From Peribacillus asahii (GTDB lineage: Bacteria > Bacillota > Bacilli > Bacillales > DSM-1321): 64,000 bases of DNA. Location: positions 4,614,501 through 4,678,500 of the forward strand of contig NZ_CP026095.1 in NCBI RefSeq assembly GCF_004006295.1. The letters run 5' to 3'. Positions within the stretch are counted from its first letter, which is position 1; each line of letters opens with the position of its first letter. The notes beneath the pieces are model-generated. The model did not search any database. It was not told where the DNA came from and was given only the letters and a program-made list of their open reading frames with translations. The translations under genes were made by a program, and so were the position numbers. Positions 56,695-64,000 of this stretch are shown piece by piece.

Positions 56695-56934
56695 GCATGG
56701 CTATATGTATAAATGGATATCCGCCATACACTTCCCTATCCGCGTAGGTGCATAAGTGTTCGAATATGGCAGGTCTCCTGGCTTTTAGAAACCGTTTACA
56801 ACACCTTCCCATAAATATACAGTGGCATTCGTTGCAAACTTCTAATAACAGTGGCGGGACCGCGTTGGATTTTCACCAACTTCCCTTTTAAGTCAATGTA
56901 GACACCTTATCCGTTTCATATGTATAGTTCATTA
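56695..56934 (-). ncRNA. Cobalamin riboswitch (AdoCbl type)
   Basis: The minus strand has the conserved core: AAAAGGGAAGTTGGTGAAAA, then TCC..CGCGGTCCCGCCACTGT, and the B12 box AGCCAGGAGACCTGCC (56768-56783). The order and spacing are those of the class I riboswitch, followed by an intrinsic terminator. It should shut off the eleven-gene btuF-to-ybaK unit when coenzyme B12 is abundant. Confidence 0.95.
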
Positions 56935-56940
56935 TGCTTG

Positions 56941-56969
56941 ATTATACACTAAAGACGGGTAAGAGATAA
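56941..56969 (-). promoter_or_regulatory. Promoter of the riboswitch-led operon
   Basis: TTATCT (56964-56969), 17 bp, TATAAT (56941-56946) on the minus strand, giving a start near 56934 at the riboswitch 5' edge. The -35 is weak. No terminator is visible after cobQ, so read-through from the upstream operon may add to it. Confidence 0.5.
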
Positions 56970-56975
56970 TCTTTT

Positions 56976-58499
56976 TTATGATTTGAAGGAAAATTCAGGA
57001 TTTATTAACTGATACACACGTTCCATATCCATATGTTGCTTTACATGATTCGCAAGCAAATTATAGGCTTCTTCTCGTCTCTCAGCATCCGATTTAACCG
57101 TTTCCTGTACTTCCGGCAACCCTTTTTGTTTACGAATTTGATTAACTAGCTCTCTCGTAAACTGACGATTATGGAACACGCCATGAAAATATGTACCGAT
57201 GACAAGCCCATCACTCGATACGGCGCCATCCTCGCGGCCATCTTCTAATAATAAAAAAGGACTTGCTTTGGCAGCATCAATTTTTGTTCTTCCAAGGTGA
57301 ATTTCAAAACCTGAAAGTGTCATCTCACCTAATCCGATTGCTTGAACAAGACGACCTGTCATTTGCTTTGTTTTCTTTTCTTTATTAAAAACGGTCTTCA
57401 CTGGAAGCAAAGAAAGGCCAATCGCACTTTCACCACTGCCTTCTACTGCATCAGGATCTAGTAGTTCACATCCTAGCATTTGAAAACCGCCACATATACC
57501 AATAACTCGCTTTCCTTTTGCATGAAGTTCACAAATGGCCCGGTCAAATCCTTCCTCTTTCAACCACGCTAAGTCACCGATTGTATTTTTCGTACCCGGA
57601 ATAATTAATAGATCTGGTTCGCCAAGCTCTTTTAATGAACTAACGAGGCGCACACCAACATCCGGTTCATCAAAAAGTGGATCCACATCCGTAAAGTTAG
57701 AAATACGCGGCAGACGAATCATCGCTACATCGATAGCAAATTCATTTTGCTTTGGTTTTTTAAAACGTAATGAAGAAAGGGCAAGGGAATCTTCTGCTTC
57801 AATATTGACATCAATATATGGAACAACACCGAGGACTGGGATGCCTGTTTCCTGTTCAACCCAACGGATTCCGTCATCCAGCAGTTCACGCATACCACGG
57901 AATTTATTAATAATAATGCCTTTAACACGCTTTCTTTCCGCTTCATCTAAGAGTGCCAGCGTTCCGACAATAGAAGCAAATACGCCTCCGCGGTCGATAT
58001 CAGCAACTAAAATAACCGCTGCATCTGCCAAATGAGCCATTCGCATATTAGCAATATCTCGATCTTTCAAATTAATTTCTGCTGGACTGCCTGCCCCTTC
58101 CAAAACGATTACATCATAGGATTGTTGCAGCTTACGAACGGATTGTTCCACGATTGGCATCGCTTCTTGGACAAAGTTGTTACGATAGCTTCTTGCATCC
58201 ATATCTAAAAAGTGTCTACCATGAACAATCACTTCTGACACCATATCTTGCTTTGGTTTTAATAAAATAGGGTTCATATCGGTTGTCGCCACGACACGTG
58301 CTGCTTCCGCTTGAACGCCTTGCGCTCGTCCAATCTCACCGCCATCTGATGTCACGAATGAATTCAGCGCCATGTTTTGTGATTTAAAGGGCACAACGCG
58401 TAATCCATCATTAGAAAAAATTCGGCAGAAGGCTGTACAAATGACACTTTTCCCTACATCAGAGGATGTCCCTTGAATCATAATTGCTTTTGCAGTCAT
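56976..58499 (-). CDS. cobQ: Cobyric acid synthase CobQ/CbiP
   Basis: CobQ amidates four carboxylates of adenosylcobyrinic acid a,c-diamide with glutamine and ATP. The 507-residue protein has the N-terminal ATPase IMIQGTSSDVGKSVICTAFCR and FKSQNMALNS, and a C-terminal glutaminase domain with the cysteine in VIGICGGFQMLG and the histidine in GTYFHGVFHN. ATG at 58499 has GCGAGG before it; an ATG two codons earlier abuts that site. A long antisense open frame inside it is not a gene. Confidence 0.95.
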   Translation of the reverse strand: MTAKAIMIQGTSSDVGKSVICTAFCRIFSNDGLRVVPFKSQNMALNSFVTSDGGEIGRAQGVQAEAARVVATTDMNPILLKPKQDMVSEVIVHGRHFLDMDARSYRNNFVQEAMPIVEQSVRKLQQSYDVIVLEGAGSPAEINLKDRDIANMRMAHLADAAVILVADIDRGGVFASIVGTLALLDEAERKRVKGIIINKFRGMRELLDDGIRWVEQETGIPVLGVVPYIDVNIEAEDSLALSSLRFKKPKQNEFAIDVAMIRLPRISNFTDVDPLFDEPDVGVRLVSSLKELGEPDLLIIPGTKNTIGDLAWLKEEGFDRAICELHAKGKRVIGICGGFQMLGCELLDPDAVEGSGESAIGLSLLPVKTVFNKEKKTKQMTGRLVQAIGLGEMTLSGFEIHLGRTKIDAAKASPFLLLEDGREDGAVSSDGLVIGTYFHGVFHNRQFTRELVNQIRKQKGLPEVQETVKSDAERREEAYNLLANHVKQHMDMERVYQLINPEFSFKS

Positions 58500-58516
58500 A
58501 AACATACCTCGCTTCT

Positions 58517-59053
58517 TTAAAATTCTAATCCTTTTACAGCAGGAATTCCGTTTTCATAGTAATGTTTCGTCGCATCGATTGTAGACACAAGATCAGCAAG
58601 CTCGATTAATTCGTTCGCTGCACTTCTCCCTGTTACAACGAGATGCATATGAGAGGGGCGGTTACGAATCGCTTCCACCACTTCTGCAAGCGGTAGGACA
58701 TCATCGATTGGAAATGTAGAAATCGCTAATGCATTGTTTAGTTCATCTAATACAAGCAAATCTATTTCAGGATTTTGTAGTGCTTCTTTCGCTTTTACCC
58801 AAGCCTGCTTTAGGGCTGCCCGATGTTCTTCTGGTGTTTTCGTCCATGTAAACCCGATGCCCAATTGCTCCATTTCGACACCTAACTTCCGAAGTGCCAA
58901 TGCCTCGCCATATGTGCGTTCTGGCGATTTAATAAACTGCAAGTATTTCACGTTCATTCCTCGACCAATTGCCCGAAGCGTCACACCAAGTGAGGCCGTT
59001 GTTTTTCCTTTTCCCTCACCTGTATAAATCAAAAATAATCCTTGGCGTGCCAT
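58517..59053 (-). CDS. cobO: Cob(I)yrinic acid a,c-diamide adenosyltransferase CobO/BtuR
   Basis: This enzyme adenosylates the corrin at cobalt. The 178-residue P-loop protein has YTGEGKGKTTASLGVTLRA (12-19 for GEGKGKTT), YLQFIKSPERTYGE and LLVLDELNNAL. It is the second, unrelated adenosyltransferase in the window (see PduO at 48245). It sits between cbiY and cobQ, matching the cbiY-btuR end of the B. megaterium cobI operon. Confidence 0.95.
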   Translation of the reverse strand: MARQGLFLIYTGEGKGKTTASLGVTLRAIGRGMNVKYLQFIKSPERTYGEALALRKLGVEMEQLGIGFTWTKTPEEHRAALKQAWVKAKEALQNPEIDLLVLDELNNALAISTFPIDDVLPLAEVVEAIRNRPSHMHLVVTGRSAANELIELADLVSTIDATKHYYENGIPAVKGLEF

Positions 59054-59078
59054 CTCAATCTCCTCTTTTCCTCATGAT

Positions 59079-59642
59079 TTAGAGCCAAACGGTTTTTTCG
59101 GTATAAGGAGTTCGTTTCGTCGCTGGCACTTCTTGATCGGCTTTTGGATACCCAATAAAAATTGTCCCTACTACCTTTTGATTTTCCGGCGATCCAATAA
59201 ACTGATGCATTCTTTCGTCATGAACAAGACCGACTCCTCTTGTACGCCAAACAAACCCGAGACCAAGCTCTCCAGCTGCAAGCCACATCGATTGAATCGC
59301 ACAACATACTGCGAATACATTATCGTGAGAAGCATCCGAATCATCCGGAATCTGATCTGCCGTTACAACAATGACGACCGGTGTCGATGTTACAACTTTT
59401 AGTGAACTTTCTACTAAATGAGGCTTAGTCGGAAAACGTTCTTGCAAGTATTCTTGTGCTAATGCTTCATAACGCTTTTTTGCTTCATCTTTAATCACAT
59501 AAAAATTCCAAGGCTCACGCAGACGATCATTCGGTGCATATGTCGCAGCTTCTAATAACTGTTGAATTTTTTCCTCTTCAACTGGAATGTCCTCATAATT
59601 ACGAATCGCACGCCGCTCTTTCAGTGCTTGAATAATCGACAA
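59079..59642 (-). CDS. cbiY: Nitroreductase-family protein of the cobalamin operon (CbiY-like)
   Basis: The 187-residue flavin-fold protein has SIIQALKERRAIRNYEDIPV, AATYAPNDRLREPWNFYVI, and GELGLGFVWRTRG. In B. megaterium a nitroreductase-like gene called cbiY sits in the same place; its exact role is unclear. The alternative is a BluB-like 5,6-dimethylbenzimidazole synthase, which also has this fold. The protein lacks obvious features that would let me choose. A 16-bp gap separates it from cobA. Confidence 0.72.
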   Translation of the reverse strand: MSIIQALKERRAIRNYEDIPVEEEKIQQLLEAATYAPNDRLREPWNFYVIKDEAKKRYEALAQEYLQERFPTKPHLVESSLKVVTSTPVVIVVTADQIPDDSDASHDNVFAVCCAIQSMWLAAGELGLGFVWRTRGVGLVHDERMHQFIGSPENQKVVGTIFIGYPKADQEVPATKRTPYTEKTVWL

Positions 59643-59658
59643 GTTATATCTCTCCTTT

Positions 59659-60435
59659 TTAAGGTGTAACCGTTTCTGTTTCTAGTATTTTTTCGTACCA
59701 TTTAATTTTGTCACGTAATTGAACAACCTCACCGACAAGAACCATCGCTGGGTTTTGAATATTCTCTTGTATGACTAAATCACGAATCGTTTCGAGGTTT
59801 CCAGTAACCGTTCTTTGTTTGTCGGTCGTTCCCCATTCAATAACAGCAACAGGTGTTTGAGCGGATCTTCCATGATCAATTAATTGTTTACAAATATACG
59901 CTAAGTTGCCAACACCCATATAAAAGGCCACTGTATCAATGCCTGTTGCAAGCGCTGACCAATTCAGATGGTCTTGGCCTTTACTATCACGACCGTGCCC
60001 TGTTACAATCGCAAAGCTTGATGCATGCTCACGATGTGTGACAGGAATCCCCGCATAGGCAGGAGCCGCAATGCCTGCTGTTATACCAGGGACAATTTCA
60101 TATTCGATTCCATGCTCAGCCAATACTTCTGCCTCTTCAGCACCTCGCCCAAACACGCACGGATCTCCCCCTTTTAAACGGGTCACCGTTTTTCCTTCTA
60201 GCGCTTTATTCACTAAAAGGGTATGAATTTCATCTTGAATAAAATGATGTCTCCCTGGTGATTTTCCGCAAAAGATTAGCTCAGCTCCCTCTTTTGCATA
60301 TTCTAATAATTTCGGATTAACAAGCCTGTCATAAGCAATGACATCCGAAGTTTGAATACATTCAAGCCCATAAACTGTAAGCAGCTTTGGATCACCTGGT
60401 CCTGCACCAACTAAATAGACTTTTCCTTGACTCAT
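59659..60435 (-). CDS. cobA: Uroporphyrinogen-III C-methyltransferase (SUMT)
   Basis: SUMT methylates uroporphyrinogen III at C-2 and C-7 to give precorrin-2, the entry to cobalamin and siroheme. The 258-residue protein has VYLVGAGPGDPKLLT, RLKGGDPCVFGRGAEEAE and PGITAGIAAPAYAGIPVTHR, the SAM-binding motifs of the family. It lacks the dehydrogenase half of CysG, which is supplied by the upstream gene that overlaps it by 4 bp. Confidence 0.95.
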   Translation of the reverse strand: MSQGKVYLVGAGPGDPKLLTVYGLECIQTSDVIAYDRLVNPKLLEYAKEGAELIFCGKSPGRHHFIQDEIHTLLVNKALEGKTVTRLKGGDPCVFGRGAEEAEVLAEHGIEYEIVPGITAGIAAPAYAGIPVTHREHASSFAIVTGHGRDSKGQDHLNWSALATGIDTVAFYMGVGNLAYICKQLIDHGRSAQTPVAVIEWGTTDKQRTVTGNLETIRDLVIQENIQNPAMVLVGEVVQLRDKIKWYEKILETETVTP

Positions 60436-61073
60436 GGCGCAATCCCCCCTGTTAATAATTGTAGTAAGCGCGCTTCTCGTTCTTTATAATTGGCTTGCTT
60501 CGTCAACTCCAAAAATTGCGGTTCAAGCAAACCTTGTAATATGTGTCTTCTTATTGTACTATCCGCAACTTCTTCTATCACTCTTTTTCGTGATTGTTCA
60601 AGAAACAGCAGATATTCTTCGTATACTTCATCATACTCTTTCGCAAGATCTTGTTTAATTTTCCGGGCCAATCCTGGACTCGCTCCAGAAGTAGAGACTG
60701 AAATCGTCAATGCCCCTCTTCGAAACGAAGCTGGCACGATAAAATTACTTAAATCAGGACGGTCAACAAGGTTTATTAATTGCTGATTGTTCGCAGACTC
60801 GTATACTTGCCTATTAATTACCGCTTGATTAGTAGCTGCAATAATTAAGAAGAAATCCTGCAAATCCTTCGGTTCAAACCTCTTTTGCTTCCAGATGATT
60901 TTTTTTGCTATAAACACTTCCATCATGCTTTCATGGAGGTTCGGACTGATAACCGTCACTTCAGCATCCGCTTCTAACAACGTCAAAATCTTTCGGGCTG
61001 CAACTGCTCCACCGCCAATCACAACCGCTTTTTTTCCTGAAAGATTCAACATAGCTGAATAATAATTCACCAT
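60432..61073 (-). CDS. Precorrin-2 dehydrogenase/sirohydrochlorin ferrochelatase-like protein (SirC/Met8 type)
   Basis: The 213-residue protein resembles the N-terminal part of CysG: Rossmann motif KAVVIGGGAVAARKILTLLEADAEVTVISP (from residue 14), IIAATNQAVINRQVY, then VDRPDLSNFIVPASFRRGALTISVSTSGASPGLARKIKQ. It oxidises precorrin-2 to sirohydrochlorin with NAD. The early-cobalt route needs sirohydrochlorin, so its presence between cbiA and cobA makes sense. I recall no such gene at this place in the B. megaterium operon. A ferrochelatase activity cannot be told from sequence. Confidence 0.88.
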   Translation of the reverse strand: MVNYYSAMLNLSGKKAVVIGGGAVAARKILTLLEADAEVTVISPNLHESMMEVFIAKKIIWKQKRFEPKDLQDFFLIIAATNQAVINRQVYESANNQQLINLVDRPDLSNFIVPASFRRGALTISVSTSGASPGLARKIKQDLAKEYDEVYEEYLLFLEQSRKRVIEEVADSTIRRHILQGLLEPQFLELTKQANYKEREARLLQLLTGGIAP

Positions 61074-61076
61074 GTT

Positions 61077-62456
61077 CTACTTCAATACCTTACGCTTATG
61101 ATGGACACATGCCTGAATCCAACGCTCAACAATTTCTGGATTGGAAGCGAAGTGGAAGTGTGTATAGCCCGCGACAAGGTTTTCTTTTAAATATCCTTCT
61201 TGTTTCTTGCCAAAACGGCCCTTAGTTTCATATGCATATGGCAAACCTTCTGTTCGTTCATACGTTGAGTAATGAAATTCATGACCTTTTGCTTGTTGAT
61301 TCGGATTAATTAGGAAATTCCCTTCTGTTCCGAATATTTCTCGATAGCCTAACGCCGCTAGCTTCTTCTGCATCGTTATTTTTCCAGGAATGAGCCCCAC
61401 CATTGGATACTCCACACCTTCCGTGCTGGCAATCGATTCTGTTAAATACATAAAGCCGCCACATTCAGCGAGCGTTGGGATGCCGCTCGTAACAGCTTGT
61501 TGAATCGATGCTTTTGTGCGTTCATGATGAACTAACTCAGCTGCAAACTCTTCCGGGAAACCTCCCCCAAGATACAAACCATCCGCTTCAGCAGGAACTT
61601 CCTCATTCTTTAATGGAGAGAAATACGTCAATTTTGCTCCGTAAGCTTCTAATAATTCAAGGTTTTCTTGATAATAGAAATTGAATGCTGCATCTTTAGC
61701 AACTGCAATACAAACCCCTTGATCTTCACGCTGCTCAAATAAACCTGTTGGCTCTTCTACAATTTCCGTCGTTTCCGCTAATTCATATAGACGGTCCACA
61801 TCGATTGTTTCCGAAATAAGGTTTGCCAGCTTTTCAAAAAACGGATCTAACTCGCCTCGTTCAATGGCTGGAATTAACCCTAAATGACGACTAGGAATAT
61901 CGATATCCTGCTCCCGCTTCATGTAGCCAAGTACAGGGACATTGCACTCTTGCTCAATGGCAGCCTTTACAATATTGTAATGTCCAACGCTGCCAACTTG
62001 ATTGGCAATCACACCGACAATATTCGGGCCAGTCGCTAACGTTTGAAAACCTTTTACAATCGCCGCTGCACTACGCGCCATACTAGCACAGTTTACAATA
62101 AGCAGGACTGGGCTTTCTGTAATCATGCTAATCTCAGCCGTTGAGCCTGTATTCTCTAACGGACTTTTCCCATCATAGAAGCCCATAACTCCTTCAATAA
62201 TTGAAATATCGGCTCCTTTACTTGCTCGTGCTACCATTTCACGTACCGTATCATGTTCAAACATCCAACTATCCAAATTTCGTGAGATTCTGCCTGTAAC
62301 CGCAGTATGATAAGAAGGATCAATATAATCCGGTCCGCATTTAAACCCTTGCACAGTATAGCCTTTTTGTTGCAAAGCAGCCATGATGCCGATTGTGCAT
62401 GTCGTTTTACCAACTCCACTGCCAGTCCCAGCAATGACTAATCTTCTTGTACTCAT
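61077..62456 (-). CDS. cbiA: Cobyrinic acid a,c-diamide synthase CbiA/CobB
   Basis: CbiA amidates the a and c carboxylates of (hydrogenobyrinic/)cobyrinic acid with glutamine and ATP. The 459-residue protein has VIAGTGSGVGKTTCTIG (P-loop), FKCGPDYIDPSYH, and a C-terminal glutaminase domain with the cysteine in LAECGGFMYLTE and the histidine in THFHFASNPE. GGAGGG precedes the ATG. A 205-bp gap with repeat remnants separates it from cbiG. Confidence 0.95.
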   Translation of the reverse strand: MSTRRLVIAGTGSGVGKTTCTIGIMAALQQKGYTVQGFKCGPDYIDPSYHTAVTGRISRNLDSWMFEHDTVREMVARASKGADISIIEGVMGFYDGKSPLENTGSTAEISMITESPVLLIVNCASMARSAAAIVKGFQTLATGPNIVGVIANQVGSVGHYNIVKAAIEQECNVPVLGYMKREQDIDIPSRHLGLIPAIERGELDPFFEKLANLISETIDVDRLYELAETTEIVEEPTGLFEQREDQGVCIAVAKDAAFNFYYQENLELLEAYGAKLTYFSPLKNEEVPAEADGLYLGGGFPEEFAAELVHHERTKASIQQAVTSGIPTLAECGGFMYLTESIASTEGVEYPMVGLIPGKITMQKKLAALGYREIFGTEGNFLINPNQQAKGHEFHYSTYERTEGLPYAYETKGRFGKKQEGYLKENLVAGYTHFHFASNPEIVERWIQACVHHKRKVLK

Positions 62457-62473
62457 ACAAAGGTCCCTCCATT

Positions 62474-62627
62474 TAAGAAAAGCGCAAGGTGCCCATAATC
62501 AGCAACAAACATAAGACACAAAACGCCTTGAAAGTTTATCATTTCTTATTTTAAGACTTTATTACTTAACTCTGTTGTAGCTGAAAGACGTGTGAGACCA
62601 AGGCCTCACACGAAATAAGTCAAAAAT
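62474..62627. repeat. Repeat remnants inside the cobalamin operon (cbiG-cbiA gap)
   Basis: The 62474-62495 stretch (AAGAAAAGCGCAAGGTGCCC) resembles the start of the dispersed AAAAGCGGAA element. The 62579-62614 stretch (AGCTGAAAGACGTGTGAGAC, then GGCCTCACACGA) is a degenerate version of the 35.3-kb three-way-junction element, keeping the GTGTGAGR hairpin. No gene or clear promoter is visible in the gap. Confidence 0.55.
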
Positions 62628-62661
62628 CGCTTTATCAACAATATTGATTAACATAGCTTTT

Positions 62662-63786
62662 TTAAAAAGAAATAACCCCGACAGAAATCGTGACATTGCC
62701 TGATTTTTTCTTTACAAGCTCTAATTGCTCTGCTCCTGAATATAAGCGAACAGCTGGTTCACTCACTCCATAAGCACCTGTATATTTAAATACAGTATCA
62801 GACGGTGCTTCAATCGTCACTGTATTTAATTCAACTGGTGGATAATACACAAACTCCCAGCCATATTTCTCTACAACTTCCAGTAAGCCCGCTTCGTCTT
62901 TTTTCAAGTCAATGGTACAAAGCGCCTTCACGCTTTTAATAGAAATATGAAGTTCTACTAGCGTATCCACAATCACTTGCTCAATTTCTTCTGCTGACGT
63001 TCCGCGATTGCACCCCATACCAATTACAACTGTTTTTGGTCGAAAGACAATCCCGTTTTCTAAAATGACTTCCTCTTCTTTCGTTAACAAACGATGAGTC
63101 ACGATTAACGCAGCTTTCGGTTTCGCTTCAATTGCCTCAGCAATAGAAGGATAGCTAATAATAGATTCTGGAATAGGGGTATCGTGCATCCACCAATTAC
63201 GCTCACCCGATTCTTGGACAATCGCAACATGCTCTTCATTTACAACAGATGCGCTTACAGGCGTTAGTTTTTCGGCCGAATCCCATACCCAACCAAATCG
63301 GGAGCCGAATAAATCAACAGGAATCGTTTTTTGCACATCAGAAGCAGTCGTAATAATTGCTCTTGCATCTAAAGTAGCAGCCACTTCTCGCGTTAGTTCA
63401 TTAGCACCGCCAAGATGACCGGATAACACACTAATAACATTTTCTCCTCGATCATCAATGACCACAACAGCTGGATCTGTTTTTTTATCTTGTAAAATCG
63501 GTGCAATCATTCTGACAACGGCACCGAGGGAAATAATCATAATAATGCCTTTATATTGTTTGAATAGCGTAGGGAGCAGCATCCGCACACTGCCTGAAAA
63601 CAGCTGGATATGCTTTTGCTCCTCATCCCCTTTTTCAAATTTACTCATATAATACAAATCTGAATTAGCAAACATCGTATGTAAACGTCGAGATATTTCA
63701 ACACCGTGCTTCGTAATCGCTACAATCGCATAAGAATTCTTTTGGACAACAGATGGCTGAATTCCTTCTTGCAATTCGATAATCAT
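62662..63786 (-). CDS. cbiG: Cobalt-precorrin-5A hydrolase CbiG
   Basis: CbiG opens the lactone of cobalt-precorrin-5A and releases acetaldehyde, a step of the early-cobalt (anaerobic-type) pathway. The 374-residue protein has an N-terminal domain (IVAITKHGVEISRRL), the central SLGAVVRMIAPILQDKKTDPAVVVIDDRGENVISVLSGHLGGANELTR, and the CobE-like C-terminal domain VIGMGCNRGTSAEEIEQ. It overlaps cbiF by 4 bp (ATGA). Confidence 0.95.
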   Translation of the reverse strand: MIIELQEGIQPSVVQKNSYAIVAITKHGVEISRRLHTMFANSDLYYMSKFEKGDEEQKHIQLFSGSVRMLLPTLFKQYKGIIMIISLGAVVRMIAPILQDKKTDPAVVVIDDRGENVISVLSGHLGGANELTREVAATLDARAIITTASDVQKTIPVDLFGSRFGWVWDSAEKLTPVSASVVNEEHVAIVQESGERNWWMHDTPIPESIISYPSIAEAIEAKPKAALIVTHRLLTKEEEVILENGIVFRPKTVVIGMGCNRGTSAEEIEQVIVDTLVELHISIKSVKALCTIDLKKDEAGLLEVVEKYGWEFVYYPPVELNTVTIEAPSDTVFKYTGAYGVSEPAVRLYSGAEQLELVKKKSGNVTISVGVISF

Positions 63787-64000
63787 GATTTAATTCCTTT
63801 ACGGAATCCGTGTGTAAAGCTCGCATCATATAGTTTTGAACGATATTCATCTTTCTCATGAATATGTGGGTCCAATGCCCATCCCGCTAAGATCATCGCA
63901 TGTTTACGAATTCCGTTTTTGCGCATATCTTCATCTAGATTCACTAATGTCGTACGAACAATTTTTTGGTCTGGCCATGAGGCACGTTGAATCACAGCAA
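63783..64000 (-). CDS. cbiF: Cobalt-precorrin-4 C11-methyltransferase CbiF, C-terminal part (runs off the window)
   Basis: Only the last 72 codons are present; the frame is open to the window end. The residues QRASWPDQKIVRTTLVNLDEDMRKNGIRKHAMILAGWALDP are the typical C-terminal block of CbiF/CobM. CbiF uses SAM to methylate C-11 of cobalt-precorrin-4 just before the CbiG step. Its position upstream of cbiG agrees with the B. megaterium order. The rest of the early operon should continue past 64000. Confidence 0.9.
   Translation of the reverse strand, partial: AVIQRASWPDQKIVRTTLVNLDEDMRKNGIRKHAMILAGWALDPHIHEKDEYRSKLYDASFTHGFRKGIKS

Noticed and set aside
57535..58035. 166-codon plus-strand frame inside cobQ
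   Set aside because: Ser/Pro/Arg-rich antisense frame with no ribosome site; cobQ motifs continue through the region.

Overview
The window is low-GC DNA from a spore-forming member of the Bacillaceae. Spo0F, the RsfA forespore regulator, GerQ, the bacillithiol enzyme BshB2 and HemQ all point that way. Gene order from rho to pdxK follows the B. subtilis ywj-ywd region: rho-glpX-murA-tal-fba-spo0F-ywjG-pyrG-rpoE, then fadF-clsB-uvsE-argS-ywiB-speB-speE-pbpG-ywhDCB-ywgA-ywfO, then lipL-pta-hemQ-gerQ-ywdK-ywdI-ung-pdxK. The last 16 kb is a cobalamin block whose order (cbiF-cbiG-cbiA-SUMT-cbiY-btuR) matches my memory of the B. megaterium cobI operon. The species cannot be named from this. No rRNA, tRNA, IS element, prophage or CRISPR array was seen.

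Layout. 1-9.3 kb: carbon metabolism and cell wall (rho partial, glpX, murA, fsa, fbaA), the sporulation phosphorelay (spo0F with a SigH promoter), pyrG and rpoE. The pyrG leader appears to keep the B. subtilis-type attenuator, with a GGG start and a terminator about 36 nt downstream. 9.5-20.8 kb: a fatty-acid and branched acyl-CoA regulon. It holds thiolase, 3-hydroxyacyl-CoA dehydrogenase, two acyl-CoA dehydrogenases, a TetR repressor and the fused B12-dependent mutase IcmF, plus separately promoted fadF. Both promoters carry the same 18-bp operator. 21-34 kb: cardiolipin synthase, UV endonuclease, argS, polyamine genes, a forespore penicillin-binding protein and ywh/ywf genes. 34.5-44 kb: rsfA, two small membrane proteins, lipL, pta (with a cre site), hemQ, gerQ, ung, pdxK and bshB2. 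44-47.4 kb: a MarR/MFS pair sharing a palindromic operator, and an ATPase with two P-loops.

47.7-64 kb: two consecutive minus-strand cobalamin operons. The upstream one (cbiF-cbiG-cbiA-sirC-like-cobA-cbiY-cobO-cobQ) builds the corrin ring. The downstream one starts with a cobalamin riboswitch and encodes uptake (BtuF, BtuC, a BtuD-CbiZ fusion), nucleotide-loop assembly (CbiB, CobD, CobU, CobS, CobC, a CobU-like paralog), the PduO adenosyltransferase and, last, YbaK. IcmF is the one plain coenzyme-B12 consumer in the window, so the two themes fit together.

The least explained material is intergenic. There is an exact 52-bp-period array of six hairpin units at 22.2-22.55 kb, with an inverted two-unit relative at 47.6 kb. 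A three-way-junction-like element lies at 35.3 kb, with a degenerate relative inside the cobalamin operon at 62.6 kb. A dispersed family beginning AAAAGCGGAA occurs at 23.7, 31.8, 39.4-39.6 and 62.5 kb. All coordinates, motif spacings and starts were read by eye; no search or folding program was run.
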